The position numbers and the translations under genes were made by a program. This document shows positions 40,221 through 50,988 of a stretch of 64,000 nt of DNA, one piece after another. The notes beneath the pieces are model-generated. The model was not told where the DNA came from, ran no database searches, and saw only the letters and a list, made by a program, of their open reading frames with translations. The stretch is from an uncultured Muribaculaceae bacterium (GTDB taxonomy: Bacteria > Bacteroidota > Bacteroidia > Bacteroidales > Muribaculaceae), in NCBI GenBank assembly GCA_947627615.1, contig CANQWS010000006.1, positions 1 through 64,000 of the forward strand. Reading direction: 5' to 3'. Within the stretch, counting starts at the first letter, position 1; every line of letters starts with the position of its first letter.

Positions 40221-42749
40221 ATGAAAAAAGCATTGCAGACAGCCCTGATTCTTTGCGCGGCATCGACCCTGACTGGTGTCGCTCAGACTCCGGACCTATT
40301 CAATCCTTACAAGACAACCGATCTGAGATTGCCGTCGGTTCCGCTGATCACCTCCGACCCCTATTTCTCGATCTGGTCGCCGTTCGACCGTCTGACCGAC
40401 GGCTCGCCCCGCCACTGGACCGATGAGGAAAAGCCGCTGGAAGGCATAGTCCGCGTCGACGGAAAGAACTACCGTTTCATGGGTGTGAAGAACACCGTGT
40501 TCGAGACCGTGGTGCCCATGGCCGACGAATGCGCCTGGGAAGCAGCCATGACCCGCGAGACTCCCGCCAAGGGCTGGGAGAAACCCGGTTTCGACGATTC
40601 GAAATGGAAACGCGCCAAAGCCGCCTTCGGCTCGCCCAACCTGAGCAACGTGCGCACTCCGTGGGACCAGCAGCACAGCGACCTCTATGTGCGCCGCACC
40701 GTTGACCTGACACCGGAAGATATTGCCGGCGACCTGTTCATGGTCTACTCGCATGACGATGTGTTCACCCTCTTCGTCAACGGCGCCATCGTGGCCAAGA
40801 CTCCCGAGACATGGAAGGAAGGCGTGAAGCTCCAGTTCACCGACGACATGAAGAAGCTTCTCCGTCCGGGCAAGAACGTGATAGCCGCACACTGCCACAA
40901 CACAACCGGCGGCGCCTACACCGACTTCGGTATCTACCGCAACACAAGCGTGGACGACGGCACCACAATGACCGCCTCGCAGAAGAGCGTCACCGTGATG
41001 CCCACTTCCACATATTATACTTTCGAGGCCGGTCCGGTGGAACTCGACGTGGTGTTCACCGCTCCCGCGCTCATAGACAACTATGACCTGCTCTCTTCGC
41101 CGGTCAACTACATCTCCTATCAGGTGCGCTCTACCGACGGCCGCGAGCATGACGTTCAGCTCCTGCTCACCGCTTCGCCCCAGATAGCCCAGAACAAGAC
41201 CAGCCAGCCCACCCGCTCCACAGTGGAAAACCACGGCGGCGTGAAATATCTCAAGACCGGTACCATCGAGCAGCCCATCCTCGCCAAGACTGGTGACCAC
41301 ATCTGCATTGACTGGGGCTATCTCTACCTGCCGGCCATCAACGGCCAGGTGAGCCTCAACAGCGACGAGGCCATAAAGACCGCGTTCCTCAAGACCGGCA
41401 AGCTCCCCGAGAGCAAGCAGGAGGTAATGGCCTATGCCGCCAATGACCGCCCCATCCTGGCCTACGTGCATGATTTCGGCAAAACCGCTCAGGGCGCAAG
41501 CTTCGCGCTGATAGGCTACGACGAAATCTACGACATGCAGTACATGCACAAGAACTACAAAGGCTACTGGGCCCACAACGGAAACGTGTCGATCTTCGAC
41601 ATGTTCAACACCATGGCCAACTCCTATACCTCCATCATGAACCGCTGCCGCGAGCTTGACAAGCGCATCTACGACGACGGTTTCAACGCCGGAGGCAAGA
41701 AATATGCCGAAATCCTCTCAGGCAGCTACCGTCACGTGATTGCCGCCCACAAGCTCTTCCGCGACGAGAACGGCACCCTGCTGTTCTTCTCCAAGGAAAA
41801 CGACTCCAACGGCTGCGTCAACACCGTTGACCTCACCTATCCCGAAGCTCCCCTCTTCCTCATCTACAACCCCGAGCTTCAGAAGGCCATGATGACCTCA
41901 ATCCTCGACTACAGCAAGACAGGCCGCTGGACAAAACCGTTCGCAGCCCATGACCTCGGCCAGTATCCCCGCGCCAACGGTCAGGTCTACGGCGGTGACA
42001 TGCCTCTCGAAGAGGCCGGAAACATGCTGACGCTTATAGCCATGTGCTGCAAGATCGACGGCAACGTGAACTATGCCCTTCCTTACTGGGACATCCTGAA
42101 GACCTGGACCGATTATCTCGTTGAGAACGGTCAGGACCCCGCCAACCAGCTCTGCACCGATGACTTCGCCGGTCACTGGGCCCACAACGCCAACCTCTCC
42201 ATCAAGGCTATCATGGGCGTTGCCGGATTCGCCGAAATGGCAAAGATGAAAGGCGACGTGGCTGACTATGACAAGTACATGGGCAAGGCCAAGGAAATGG
42301 CCGTTGTCTGGGAAGAGACAGCCCGCGAAGGCAACAAGAACGATATCCACTACCGTCTGGCATTCGACCGCGAGAACACCTGGAGCCAGAAGTACAACAT
42401 GATCTGGGACAAACTCTGGGACATCAATATCTTCCCCAACAACGCCATGCAGCGTGAAATCAGCTACTACCTGAAGAAACAGAACGAATTCGGCCTTCCC
42501 CTTGACAGCCGCAAGGACTACACCAAGAGTGACTGGGTGATGTGGACCGCCGGTATGGCTCCCGACAAGAAGACATTCGCCAAGTTCGTGGATCCGCTGT
42601 ATGACTACATCCACCGCACCGAGACCCGCGTGCCCATCAGTGACTGGTATGACACCGTCACCGGCCGCAAGACCGGCTTCATGGCCCGCTCGGTTATCGG
42701 CGGCCACTGGATGGGTGTGCTCGTTGACCGTATGAACGGACTCAAATAA
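40221..42749 (+). CDS. Glutaminase-A-like multidomain secreted protein (DUF4964/DUF5127/DUF4965/DUF1793-type)
   Basis: Signal peptide; PLITSDPYFSIWSPFDRLTDGSPRHWT; IAAHCHNTTGGAYTDFG; SKENDSNGCVNTVDLTYPEAPLFLIYNPELQKAMM; HDLGQYPRANGQVYGGDMPLEEAGNML. Confidence 0.85.
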   Translation: MKKALQTALILCAASTLTGVAQTPDLFNPYKTTDLRLPSVPLITSDPYFSIWSPFDRLTDGSPRHWTDEEKPLEGIVRVDGKNYRFMGVKNTVFETVVPMADECAWEAAMTRETPAKGWEKPGFDDSKWKRAKAAFGSPNLSNVRTPWDQQHSDLYVRRTVDLTPEDIAGDLFMVYSHDDVFTLFVNGAIVAKTPETWKEGVKLQFTDDMKKLLRPGKNVIAAHCHNTTGGAYTDFGIYRNTSVDDGTTMTASQKSVTVMPTSTYYTFEAGPVELDVVFTAPALIDNYDLLSSPVNYISYQVRSTDGREHDVQLLLTASPQIAQNKTSQPTRSTVENHGGVKYLKTGTIEQPILAKTGDHICIDWGYLYLPAINGQVSLNSDEAIKTAFLKTGKLPESKQEVMAYAANDRPILAYVHDFGKTAQGASFALIGYDEIYDMQYMHKNYKGYWAHNGNVSIFDMFNTMANSYTSIMNRCRELDKRIYDDGFNAGGKKYAEILSGSYRHVIAAHKLFRDENGTLLFFSKENDSNGCVNTVDLTYPEAPLFLIYNPELQKAMMTSILDYSKTGRWTKPFAAHDLGQYPRANGQVYGGDMPLEEAGNMLTLIAMCCKIDGNVNYALPYWDILKTWTDYLVENGQDPANQLCTDDFAGHWAHNANLSIKAIMGVAGFAEMAKMKGDVADYDKYMGKAKEMAVVWEETAREGNKNDIHYRLAFDRENTWSQKYNMIWDKLWDINIFPNNAMQREISYYLKKQNEFGLPLDSRKDYTKSDWVMWTAGMAPDKKTFAKFVDPLYDYIHRTETRVPISDWYDTVTGRKTGFMARSVIGGHWMGVLVDRMNGLK

Positions 42750-42860
42750 CAGAAATCATCAAATCCCCGCGGGGGAGGGCCGCCGGGCCTTCCTCCGCTC
42801 AAAACGGTAAAAATATCAACAATCTTACCAATCTAATAATAACCATTATCACAACTCTCA

Positions 42861-44414
42861 ATGAAACTGCTTAACCTTAACAAAAGAATCGGGAAAATGT
42901 GGCTTGGAGTCATGATGACTCTTCTCTGCGGATTCGCCGTGTCATGCAGTGACGACGAGACCGACAGCAGCGCCAGCGTGCCGTTTGATCCGTCAAAGCC
43001 AGTGGTAATCTCCGGCTTCACCCCTGAAAGCGGCGGTTATCAGGAACAGATCATAGTGAAAGGTCAGAACTTCGGTAATGACAAATCACGCGTGACCCTC
43101 ACCATCGGCGGCAAGAAGGCCGTTCTGGTCAATGTGCATTCCGACAAACTCTACGGTATTGTGCCCGCACAGGCATTCTCCGGCGAGGTGTGCATAACGA
43201 TAACCGATGACAATGGCCGTGAATACACAGCCACAGCCGAAAAGAAATTCGGCTATGAGGCCCAGACCGTGGTCGGAACCCTCTGCGGTTATCAGAACGA
43301 CAACGACAGCCAGGGCGAACGCTGGGGCTCGTTCGATATTTGCAGCGGCTTCAACAGCGAAGGCTGCATGGCGTTCGACCCCCTCTATCCCAACCGTCTC
43401 TACATCTGCTACGACGGCGCCCAGAAGATAGCAATGCTTGACCTTGAAAAACGTGAAAGCACGCTGCTCATGTCGGCCAACAAGTTCGGTAACCGCCGTC
43501 TGCGTAACATCGATTTCGCCGAAAACGGCAAGTACATGCTCGTGTCGACCGACCGCGATGACAACGGCCAGAAATCGACCAGCGTGTGGATCGTTACCCG
43601 CAGCTCCGACGGCACTTTCAGCGACCGTTCGTCGACACAGCCTCTCGTGGCCTACAAGCAGTGCAACGGTGTTGCCGTGCATCCCGTCAACGGCGAGGTC
43701 TACTTCAACAGCTATGAGAACGGCCAGCTCTTCCGCATGGAGCTCGAAGACTACTTCAACGCCCTCGTTCCCGACCCCGAGACCGGCGAGGCCAAAGGCT
43801 GGACAGGTTATCTCGATGACGGAGCTTTCTCTGAAATCTTCAAGATTCAGGACCCCTCCTACGAATTCCAGCTCACCATCCATCCCTCAGGAAACTATGC
43901 CTATATCACGGTTATCAACCGCGACTATATCCTCCGCACAGACTATAACTGGAGCAAGAAAGAATTCACCACACCTTACGTGGTGGTAGGCTCCAACGGC
44001 TCTCCCGGCTGGGTTGACGCAGTGGGCACCAACGCCCGCGTTCACCGTCCGTATCAGGGTGTGTTCGTGAAGAACCCTCAGTATGTGGCCGAAGGTCGCG
44101 ATGACGTCTATGATTATTACTTCTCCGACTGCCTCAACTTCTGCGTGCGTTACATCACGCCCGAAGGTCTGGTCCGCACCTACGCCGGCCGCGCCCCCTC
44201 AACCAACGGTAACATCTGGGGTACAGAGGACGGCGGTCTGCGCACCGCTGCCCGCTTCCGCGACGTAACCGGTATTGCCTACGACGAGAAGACCAACATG
44301 TTCTATGTCCTTGACCACAACAACCGCCGCGTGCGCACCATCGGTAAGGAATCGGAACAGACAGGTCCGTCGGTACCCGTGGATCCCGAAGAACCCGAAG
44401 CGCCGGAAGAATAA
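42861..44414 (+). CDS. IPT/TIG-domain lipoprotein with NHL-like propeller, PUL-associated
   Basis: Lipobox VSCSDDE; VVISGFTPESGGYQEQIIVKGQNFGNDKSRVTLTIGGKKA (IPT/TIG); NHL-like repeats. Confidence 0.82.
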   Translation: MKLLNLNKRIGKMWLGVMMTLLCGFAVSCSDDETDSSASVPFDPSKPVVISGFTPESGGYQEQIIVKGQNFGNDKSRVTLTIGGKKAVLVNVHSDKLYGIVPAQAFSGEVCITITDDNGREYTATAEKKFGYEAQTVVGTLCGYQNDNDSQGERWGSFDICSGFNSEGCMAFDPLYPNRLYICYDGAQKIAMLDLEKRESTLLMSANKFGNRRLRNIDFAENGKYMLVSTDRDDNGQKSTSVWIVTRSSDGTFSDRSSTQPLVAYKQCNGVAVHPVNGEVYFNSYENGQLFRMELEDYFNALVPDPETGEAKGWTGYLDDGAFSEIFKIQDPSYEFQLTIHPSGNYAYITVINRDYILRTDYNWSKKEFTTPYVVVGSNGSPGWVDAVGTNARVHRPYQGVFVKNPQYVAEGRDDVYDYYFSDCLNFCVRYITPEGLVRTYAGRAPSTNGNIWGTEDGGLRTAARFRDVTGIAYDEKTNMFYVLDHNNRRVRTIGKESEQTGPSVPVDPEEPEAPEE

Positions 44415-44469
44415 CAGAGATCAAGAGTATTAATCCGAGCCTCAAAGCTTAATAAACCATTAAACTCAC

Positions 44470-47400
44470 ATGAAACAACGATTATTCATGCTTTTTGCGG
44501 CCCTGCTGTTCGTCTCCGGGCTTGCAATGGCAAAAACAATACATGGTCTTGTGCTTGATGCAAGCGACGACGAGCCCCTGATCGGCGCGTCCGTAATGAT
44601 CAAGAACAGCAAGACAGGCGTGACCACCGACCTTGACGGTAAGTTCACCATCGAAGTTCCGGCCAACGCCAAGACTCTCGTGATATCCTACGTGGGTATG
44701 AAAACCCAGGAAGTGTCCGTCAGCTCCATCAAGGACGGCGAACTGACCGTGAAACTCACCTCCAACGCCAATCTTGAAGAAATTGTGGTGACCGGTATGG
44801 GTGCCAGAAAGAAAATAACCCTTACGGGTGCCGTGACCAACGTGGATATGGGCGACCTGAAACACTACAGTACCTCCAACCTCTCCAACGCTCTTGCAGG
44901 TAACGTGCCCGGTGTGATTGCCATGCAGACCTCCGGCCAGCCCGGTAAGAACCGTTCGGAATTCTGGATCCGCGGTATCTCCACATTCGGTGCCGGCGCA
45001 TCGGCCTATATCCTTGTCGACGGTTTTGAACGCGAAAGCATCGACGACCTCAACATTGAGGACATCGCCACATTCACTGTGCTCAAGGATGCCTCCGCAA
45101 CCGCCATCTACGGTTCGAAGGGCGCCAACGGCGTTATCCTCATCACCACCAAACACGGTCAGCAGGGTAAAATCAAAATCAACGCCAAATTCGAGGCTTC
45201 CTACAACTCCCGCACCAAGACTCCCGAATTCGTGGACGGTCTGACCTACGCGTCGCTTCTCAACGAGGCCAACGTGACCCGCAGCCGCGGCGTGTACTTC
45301 ACTCCCACCGAACTCGAACTCTTCGGCAACGGTCTTGACCCCGACCTCTATCCCAATGTGGACTGGAAAGACCTCATCCTGAAGGACGGCGCCATGAGCT
45401 ACCGCGCCAACCTCAATCTCAGCGGCGGCGGCTCCACAGCGCGCTACTACGCATCTATCTCCTACGTTGACGACGGCGGTATGTACAAGACCGACAAGAC
45501 TCTGCGCGACCGCTACAACACCAACGCCAACTATCACCGCTGGAACTACCGCGTGAACCTCGACATCGACATCACCAAGACCACTCTTCTCCGCATCGGT
45601 ACCGCCGGCGACCTCTCTCTGCGCAACGCTCCCGGCCAGGGCGACAACGACACCTGGAACTCTCTGTTCGGCTACAACGCCATCCTGACTCCTATCCTCT
45701 ACAGCAACGGTTACGTGCCCATGGTCAACATGAACCGTGACGAACTCCGTACCAACCCCTGGGTCATGACAACCCAGACCGGTTACAAGCAGGAATGGAA
45801 CAACAACCTGCAGAACAACGTTTCGCTCGAACAGGACCTCGGTTTCATCACTCCCGGTCTCCGCTTCGTGGGCCGTTTCGGATATGACACCTACAACTAC
45901 AACTACATCAACCATATCCAGAGCCCCGACCGCTGGTACTGCAACGGCCGTAACAACGATACAGGCGAGCTCATCTTCGACAAAATCAGGGACAAGATTG
46001 ACATGCACCAGGAATCAGGCAACGACGGTTCGCGCCGCACGTTCCTTGACCTGCTCATGAGCTGGAACCGCGAATTCAAGGGCGGTCACAATGCCGGCGC
46101 CACCGTCAAGTACACCTACGACTCCAGCATTGCCACCCAGAACATCGGTACCGACATCAAGAACTCCATAGCCCGCAAGAACGTGGCTCTGGCCGGTCAG
46201 GTCACCTATAACTACAAGTACCGTTACTTCCTTGACTGGAACTTCGGTTACAACGGTTCCGAAAACTTCGCCAAGGGACACCGCTTCGGTTTCTTCCCCG
46301 CATTCTCAGTGGCATGGAACATTGCCGGCGAGAAATTCATGGAGAACACACGCGGAATCCTTGACCAGCTCAAGATACGCTACTCATGGGGTAAGGTGGG
46401 TAACGACAGGATGAACACCCGTTTCCCCTATCTCTACACCCTTGACTATTCGGACGACAACGTCTACAACTTCGGTACCCTCAACGAGCCCACCCGCGGC
46501 GAATACCAGCACGGTATGCACTACACCAGCCTCGCTTCGCGCAACGTGACCTGGGAGGTAGCCAAGAAACAGGACGTAGGTATTGACCTGGGTCTGTTCA
46601 ACAACACTTTCACCCTCACCGCCGACTATTTCCACGAGAAACGTACGGGTATCTACATGCTGCGTAACTTCCTTCCCGGTTCGCTCGGACTGGAACAGGC
46701 TCCCTGGGCCAACGTGGGTTCCGTCAAGCAGACGGGTGTTGACGGTCACTTCGCCTACATAAACCGTTTCGGCGAGTTCAACGTGACCCTGCGCGGTAAC
46801 ATGACCTACAGCAAGAACACCATTCTTGACTATGACGTGGAAAACAACGTCTATCCCTATCAGTATCAGACAGGCTACCGCATCAATCAGGTGCGCGGTC
46901 TCATTGCCGAAGGCCTTTTCGCCGATTATGATGACATCCGCAACTCTCCCAAGCAGATGTTCGGCGAGGTGCAGCCCGGCGATATCAAGTACAAGGACGT
47001 GAACGGCGACGGTATCGTTGACGGTAACGACGAAGTTGCCATCGGTGCCACCGCCACACCTAACCTCACCTACGGTATCGGTGCTTCGGTACAGTGGCGT
47101 GATTTCGATTTCAACCTCCACTTTCAGGGCAGCGGCAAATCAACCGTGATGATCAACGGCAAGACCGTCTGGGCATTCTCTCAGGACCGTTACGGCCAGA
47201 TTCTCTCTGATCTCGTGGACGGCCGTTATGTCGATGCCGAGACCGCTACCCAACTCGGTATCCCCGCCAACGAGAACCCCAACGCCTCCTATCCCCGTCT
47301 GGTTTATCTGCAGGGCAACGCTCCCCACAACAACTACCGCAACTCCAGCTACTGGATGCGTGACTGCAGCTACTTCCGTCTGAAGAACCTCGAGTTTGGC

Positions 47401-47583
47401 TACAACCTGCCCAAGCATCTTCTTGAGGCCATCCACTTCGAGAACTGCCGCTTCTATATCCAGGGCACCAACCTCATCACATGGACCGATTTCAAACTCT
47501 GGGATCCTGAAATGGGAAGCTCCAACGGAGAGGCCTACCCTCTTACCAAATCAGTGACTGTAGGTCTTCAAATCAACATCTAA
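44470..47583 (+). CDS. SusC/RagA-family TonB-linked outer membrane protein
   Basis: Carboxypeptidase-like N-terminal domain, plug GVIAMQTSGQPGKNRSEFWIRGISTFG, LKDASATAIYGSKGANGVILITTK. Confidence 0.98.
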   Translation: MKQRLFMLFAALLFVSGLAMAKTIHGLVLDASDDEPLIGASVMIKNSKTGVTTDLDGKFTIEVPANAKTLVISYVGMKTQEVSVSSIKDGELTVKLTSNANLEEIVVTGMGARKKITLTGAVTNVDMGDLKHYSTSNLSNALAGNVPGVIAMQTSGQPGKNRSEFWIRGISTFGAGASAYILVDGFERESIDDLNIEDIATFTVLKDASATAIYGSKGANGVILITTKHGQQGKIKINAKFEASYNSRTKTPEFVDGLTYASLLNEANVTRSRGVYFTPTELELFGNGLDPDLYPNVDWKDLILKDGAMSYRANLNLSGGGSTARYYASISYVDDGGMYKTDKTLRDRYNTNANYHRWNYRVNLDIDITKTTLLRIGTAGDLSLRNAPGQGDNDTWNSLFGYNAILTPILYSNGYVPMVNMNRDELRTNPWVMTTQTGYKQEWNNNLQNNVSLEQDLGFITPGLRFVGRFGYDTYNYNYINHIQSPDRWYCNGRNNDTGELIFDKIRDKIDMHQESGNDGSRRTFLDLLMSWNREFKGGHNAGATVKYTYDSSIATQNIGTDIKNSIARKNVALAGQVTYNYKYRYFLDWNFGYNGSENFAKGHRFGFFPAFSVAWNIAGEKFMENTRGILDQLKIRYSWGKVGNDRMNTRFPYLYTLDYSDDNVYNFGTLNEPTRGEYQHGMHYTSLASRNVTWEVAKKQDVGIDLGLFNNTFTLTADYFHEKRTGIYMLRNFLPGSLGLEQAPWANVGSVKQTGVDGHFAYINRFGEFNVTLRGNMTYSKNTILDYDVENNVYPYQYQTGYRINQVRGLIAEGLFADYDDIRNSPKQMFGEVQPGDIKYKDVNGDGIVDGNDEVAIGATATPNLTYGIGASVQWRDFDFNLHFQGSGKSTVMINGKTVWAFSQDRYGQILSDLVDGRYVDAETATQLGIPANENPNASYPRLVYLQGNAPHNNYRNSSYWMRDCSYFRLKNLEFGYNLPKHLLEAIHFENCRFYIQGTNLITWTDFKLWDPEMGSSNGEAYPLTKSVTVGLQINI

Positions 47584-47601
47584 TCTTTACTGATACCCAT
47601 C

Positions 47602-49779
47602 ATGAAAAAATATATTGCATTTTCAATCATGGCCGTAGCCGCAGCAGGCGGAGCCTCGTTGCTCTCTTCCTGCGAGGATACGCTCGATGCCGACAAATAT
47701 CTTGATGACCGTCGCACGATCGAGACCGTGTTCACCGACATCAACCAGACCAACGGCTGGCTTTCACAGGCCTATTCGTTCCTCCGCGGTCCGCTGGCCG
47801 AGGTGAGAACCAAGGAACACGCCTATTTCCAGTGCTTCGCCGATGACATGTACTTCGGTGACCGCGACGCCAAGAAGGGCGACGGTTATCCCTACATGGA
47901 GTCCTACAACGCCATCAAACAGGGTGACTATGACGAGAATTTCGGCGCCGACGCATGGACCAACGCCTACAAAGGCATCTACCAGGCTTCGATTTTCATC
48001 AACAACATTGACCTGAACACCAAGCTGACCCCCGAGGAACGCCTCGACATGAAGGGTCAGGCCCGTTTCGTGCGCGCATACTATTACTGGCTCCTTCTCC
48101 GCAAATACGGTCCCGTGCCCATCATGCCTCTCGAAGGTTCGGACTACACCAAACCCTACAGCGAACTGTCCATTCCCCGCAGCTCCTACGAGGAAGTGGC
48201 CCAGTTCATCGGCGACGAGATGGTGCAGGCTGCCAAGGAACTCGAATCATGGAGCCGTTACATAGGCAACACTGACGCCACATCGATCATACGCGCCACC
48301 AAGGGTGCCGCTCTGGCCACCCGCGCTCTGGCATTCATCTATGCAGCCTCTCCGCTTGCCAACGGTCAGCTCGCCAACGGCTATCACCCCGCCGGCGTGA
48401 ACGACGCCTTTGCAAAACTGCTCAAGAACAGAGACGGCAAGGAACTTCTCGGACTGACCTACGATGAATCGAAATGGGCCCGCGCAGCCGCCGCCTGCCG
48501 TGACGTCATCGAATGCCAGGCCAACTATGAGCTCTATCACGCAGGTCTCCAGACCGTGGACAACAAGACCACCGGTTATCCCAAGACCATCACTCCGCCC
48601 GCCGACGGTGACTTCTCCACCAAGAACTGGCCGGAAGGCTGGGCCGACATAGACCCCTACCTCTCCTACCGCGACCTTTTCAATGGCGCCGTGGGTCTTG
48701 ACAACCCCGAGATCATCTTCTCGCGCGGATATAACACTGCCGGCCATGAAGCATGGCACCAGGGCGTGGACGGTTTCGTTACACACGAGCTCCCCAACTC
48801 GCTCTTAGGATTCAACTGCCACGGCCTCACCCAGAAAATGGTCGACGCCTATTACATGAACGACGGTACGGACGTTGCCGGCAAGGACAGCGAGATGAAC
48901 GGCGGTGACGGCTCCGAGCGCCGCAAGGACTGGACCACCAGCCGCGGTAACCTCGCCTACTCGAAATATCCCCCGCTCGGTCCCGGTGTGTCGATGCAGT
49001 ATGCCGAACGCGAACCCCGCTTCTATGCATGCGTGGCCTTCAACGGCTCCTACTGGTGGGATGCATGTCCTACACGCAGCAACAAATACATGCAGGTGTT
49101 CTACTGGCGCGGAACCACCACAGGCTCCAGCTCCGACGGTTCCAAGACCACTTACAACAACGGTTATGCCAACGGTTCCTACTATCTGCGCACAGGTATA
49201 GGCTGCAAGAAATGGGTTCACCCCAGCGATTACCGCACCATGCGCGACGGATCTGACTACAGCCACATCATCCACAAATGGGAACCCGCCATCCGTTACG
49301 CCGATATCCTTCTGCTCTATGCCGAGGCTCTCAACGAGTTGTCAGGCTCATATCAGATTGAATCATGGGACGGCTCGACGGTCTACAACGTGAGCCGCGA
49401 TGTAAACCAGATGAAGCGCGGTATCCGTCCCGTACGCTGCCGTGCCGGTCTGCCTGACTACACCGCCGCCGAATACGGTGATGCCCGGGTGCTCCGCGAC
49501 AAAATCAAACGCGAGCGCATGATTGAGCTGCTTGGCGAAGGCAAGCGTTATTATGACCTGCGCCGCTGGATGGACGCCCCCATTGAGGAAGCCAAGACTG
49601 TCTACGGCTGCAACGTGATGATGACAGCAAAACAGCAGAACGATTTCCAGCGCATTGTTCCTATCTACGAACTGCCCACAGTGTTCTCGGACAAGATGTA
49701 CCTCTGGCCCATCTCCTTCAGCGAGCTGAAGCGTAACAAGAACCTGGTACAGAATCCCGGATGGCAGAATCACGATTGA
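47602..49779 (+). CDS. SusD/RagB-family nutrient-binding outer membrane lipoprotein
   Basis: Lipobox SSCEDTLD; RFVRAYYYWLLLRKYGPVPI; RYADILLLYAEALNEL; IKRERMIELLGEGKRYYDLRRW. Confidence 0.97.
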   Translation: MKKYIAFSIMAVAAAGGASLLSSCEDTLDADKYLDDRRTIETVFTDINQTNGWLSQAYSFLRGPLAEVRTKEHAYFQCFADDMYFGDRDAKKGDGYPYMESYNAIKQGDYDENFGADAWTNAYKGIYQASIFINNIDLNTKLTPEERLDMKGQARFVRAYYYWLLLRKYGPVPIMPLEGSDYTKPYSELSIPRSSYEEVAQFIGDEMVQAAKELESWSRYIGNTDATSIIRATKGAALATRALAFIYAASPLANGQLANGYHPAGVNDAFAKLLKNRDGKELLGLTYDESKWARAAAACRDVIECQANYELYHAGLQTVDNKTTGYPKTITPPADGDFSTKNWPEGWADIDPYLSYRDLFNGAVGLDNPEIIFSRGYNTAGHEAWHQGVDGFVTHELPNSLLGFNCHGLTQKMVDAYYMNDGTDVAGKDSEMNGGDGSERRKDWTTSRGNLAYSKYPPLGPGVSMQYAEREPRFYACVAFNGSYWWDACPTRSNKYMQVFYWRGTTTGSSSDGSKTTYNNGYANGSYYLRTGIGCKKWVHPSDYRTMRDGSDYSHIIHKWEPAIRYADILLLYAEALNELSGSYQIESWDGSTVYNVSRDVNQMKRGIRPVRCRAGLPDYTAAEYGDARVLRDKIKRERMIELLGEGKRYYDLRRWMDAPIEEAKTVYGCNVMMTAKQQNDFQRIVPIYELPTVFSDKMYLWPISFSELKRNKNLVQNPGWQNHD

Positions 49780-49833
49780 TGCGCCGGCGTTATCAACACC
49801 TTCTCAAACAACAAATATATATATTACTGAAAA

Positions 49834-50898
49834 ATGAAACTTTCGATATATAACAGAATATTTGCTCTCGGAGCGGTGGCTGTGCTTCTGATGACGTCAA
49901 CCACTTCCTGTAACGACGAGTGGACCGAAGAGCAGTATGAGCAGTATGCCGGTTTCAAGGCACCGCTTGACACCGAAGGCAACAGCGTGGGTGTCACCAC
50001 GGTCTATGTTCCGTTTACCCGCAGGGACGCCGACGGCAAAGCCCTCTATGGAGCCGAAGGCCTCTCGAGCTACAAGCTGCCCGTAATTATCAGTGGCTCC
50101 ACAGTCAACAGCCGTGACCGCAATGTGCATGTGGCCCATTCCGATACTCTCGACATCCTCAACCAGTCACGTTTCGCCAACCGTCACGAGCTCTGGTACA
50201 AGGACATGTCGGACTATGCCAAATATCCTTCGACCCTGCTCCTGGAGAAAGGCAACAGCACCGGTCTGCTCCCCATCGAGCTTGATTTCCGCGGCATTGA
50301 CCTGAGTGACCGTTACGTGCTTCCCCTGACGGTGGTCGATGCCCCCGAGGACGGATGCATCCGCAACCCACGCAAGCACTATGCCACCGCAATGCTCCGC
50401 ATTCTCCCTTACACGGACTATTCCGGAGTGTTCCAGGCCGCCAACGTGAAGTTCTACCTCGTTTCCGGCGGTATCACCGATGACGAACCCGGTGCCATGA
50501 CCACAGTACAGACCTACGTGGTTGACGAGAACACCGTGTTCTTCTACGCCGGTACATTCAATGAGAGCAGCCAGCTGCGCAAGGACTACAAGATCTATGC
50601 CCGTTTCGAGCCGTTTGAAGAGGGCGGAACCCGCGGACAGGTCACTTTCTACACCGATAACGAACGCATGAACTTTGTCCAGAACAAGAAGGCCACATTC
50701 ACCATCATCGAACAGCCTGACGAAGTCCAGACCTACATTGTGCGCCGCACTCTGATCATCAACGATATCGACTATACTTTCGATGACTACTCAACAGCCA
50801 TGGGATCAGTCATAACCTACCTCATCCAGGGTAACATGACAATGGAGCGCAAGCTCAACACCCAGATGCCTGTCGAAGACCAGATTGTCTTTGACTGA
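49834..50898 (+). CDS. DUF4973/DUF1735-type PUL lipoprotein, probable surface glycan-binding protein
   Basis: Lipobox TTSCNDEW; position immediately after susD; DUF1735-like N-terminal beta domain. Confidence 0.7.
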   Translation: MKLSIYNRIFALGAVAVLLMTSTTSCNDEWTEEQYEQYAGFKAPLDTEGNSVGVTTVYVPFTRRDADGKALYGAEGLSSYKLPVIISGSTVNSRDRNVHVAHSDTLDILNQSRFANRHELWYKDMSDYAKYPSTLLLEKGNSTGLLPIELDFRGIDLSDRYVLPLTVVDAPEDGCIRNPRKHYATAMLRILPYTDYSGVFQAANVKFYLVSGGITDDEPGAMTTVQTYVVDENTVFFYAGTFNESSQLRKDYKIYARFEPFEEGGTRGQVTFYTDNERMNFVQNKKATFTIIEQPDEVQTYIVRRTLIINDIDYTFDDYSTAMGSVITYLIQGNMTMERKLNTQMPVEDQIVFD

Positions 50899-50988
50899 TA
50901 GTCACCTGACAGCCATTACGAGTGCGTCCTGTCCGCTCATGCGATGGGGCGCACTCTCAATTAGAACAAGTAACTGCCAACTACCAAC

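Noticed and set aside
40296-41576. 426-aa minus-strand ORF
   Set aside because: Shadow frame of the glutaminase-A-like gene.
44482-46008. 508-aa minus-strand ORF opposite susC
   Set aside because: Val/Gly/His-rich shadow frame of a strongly supported SusC gene.
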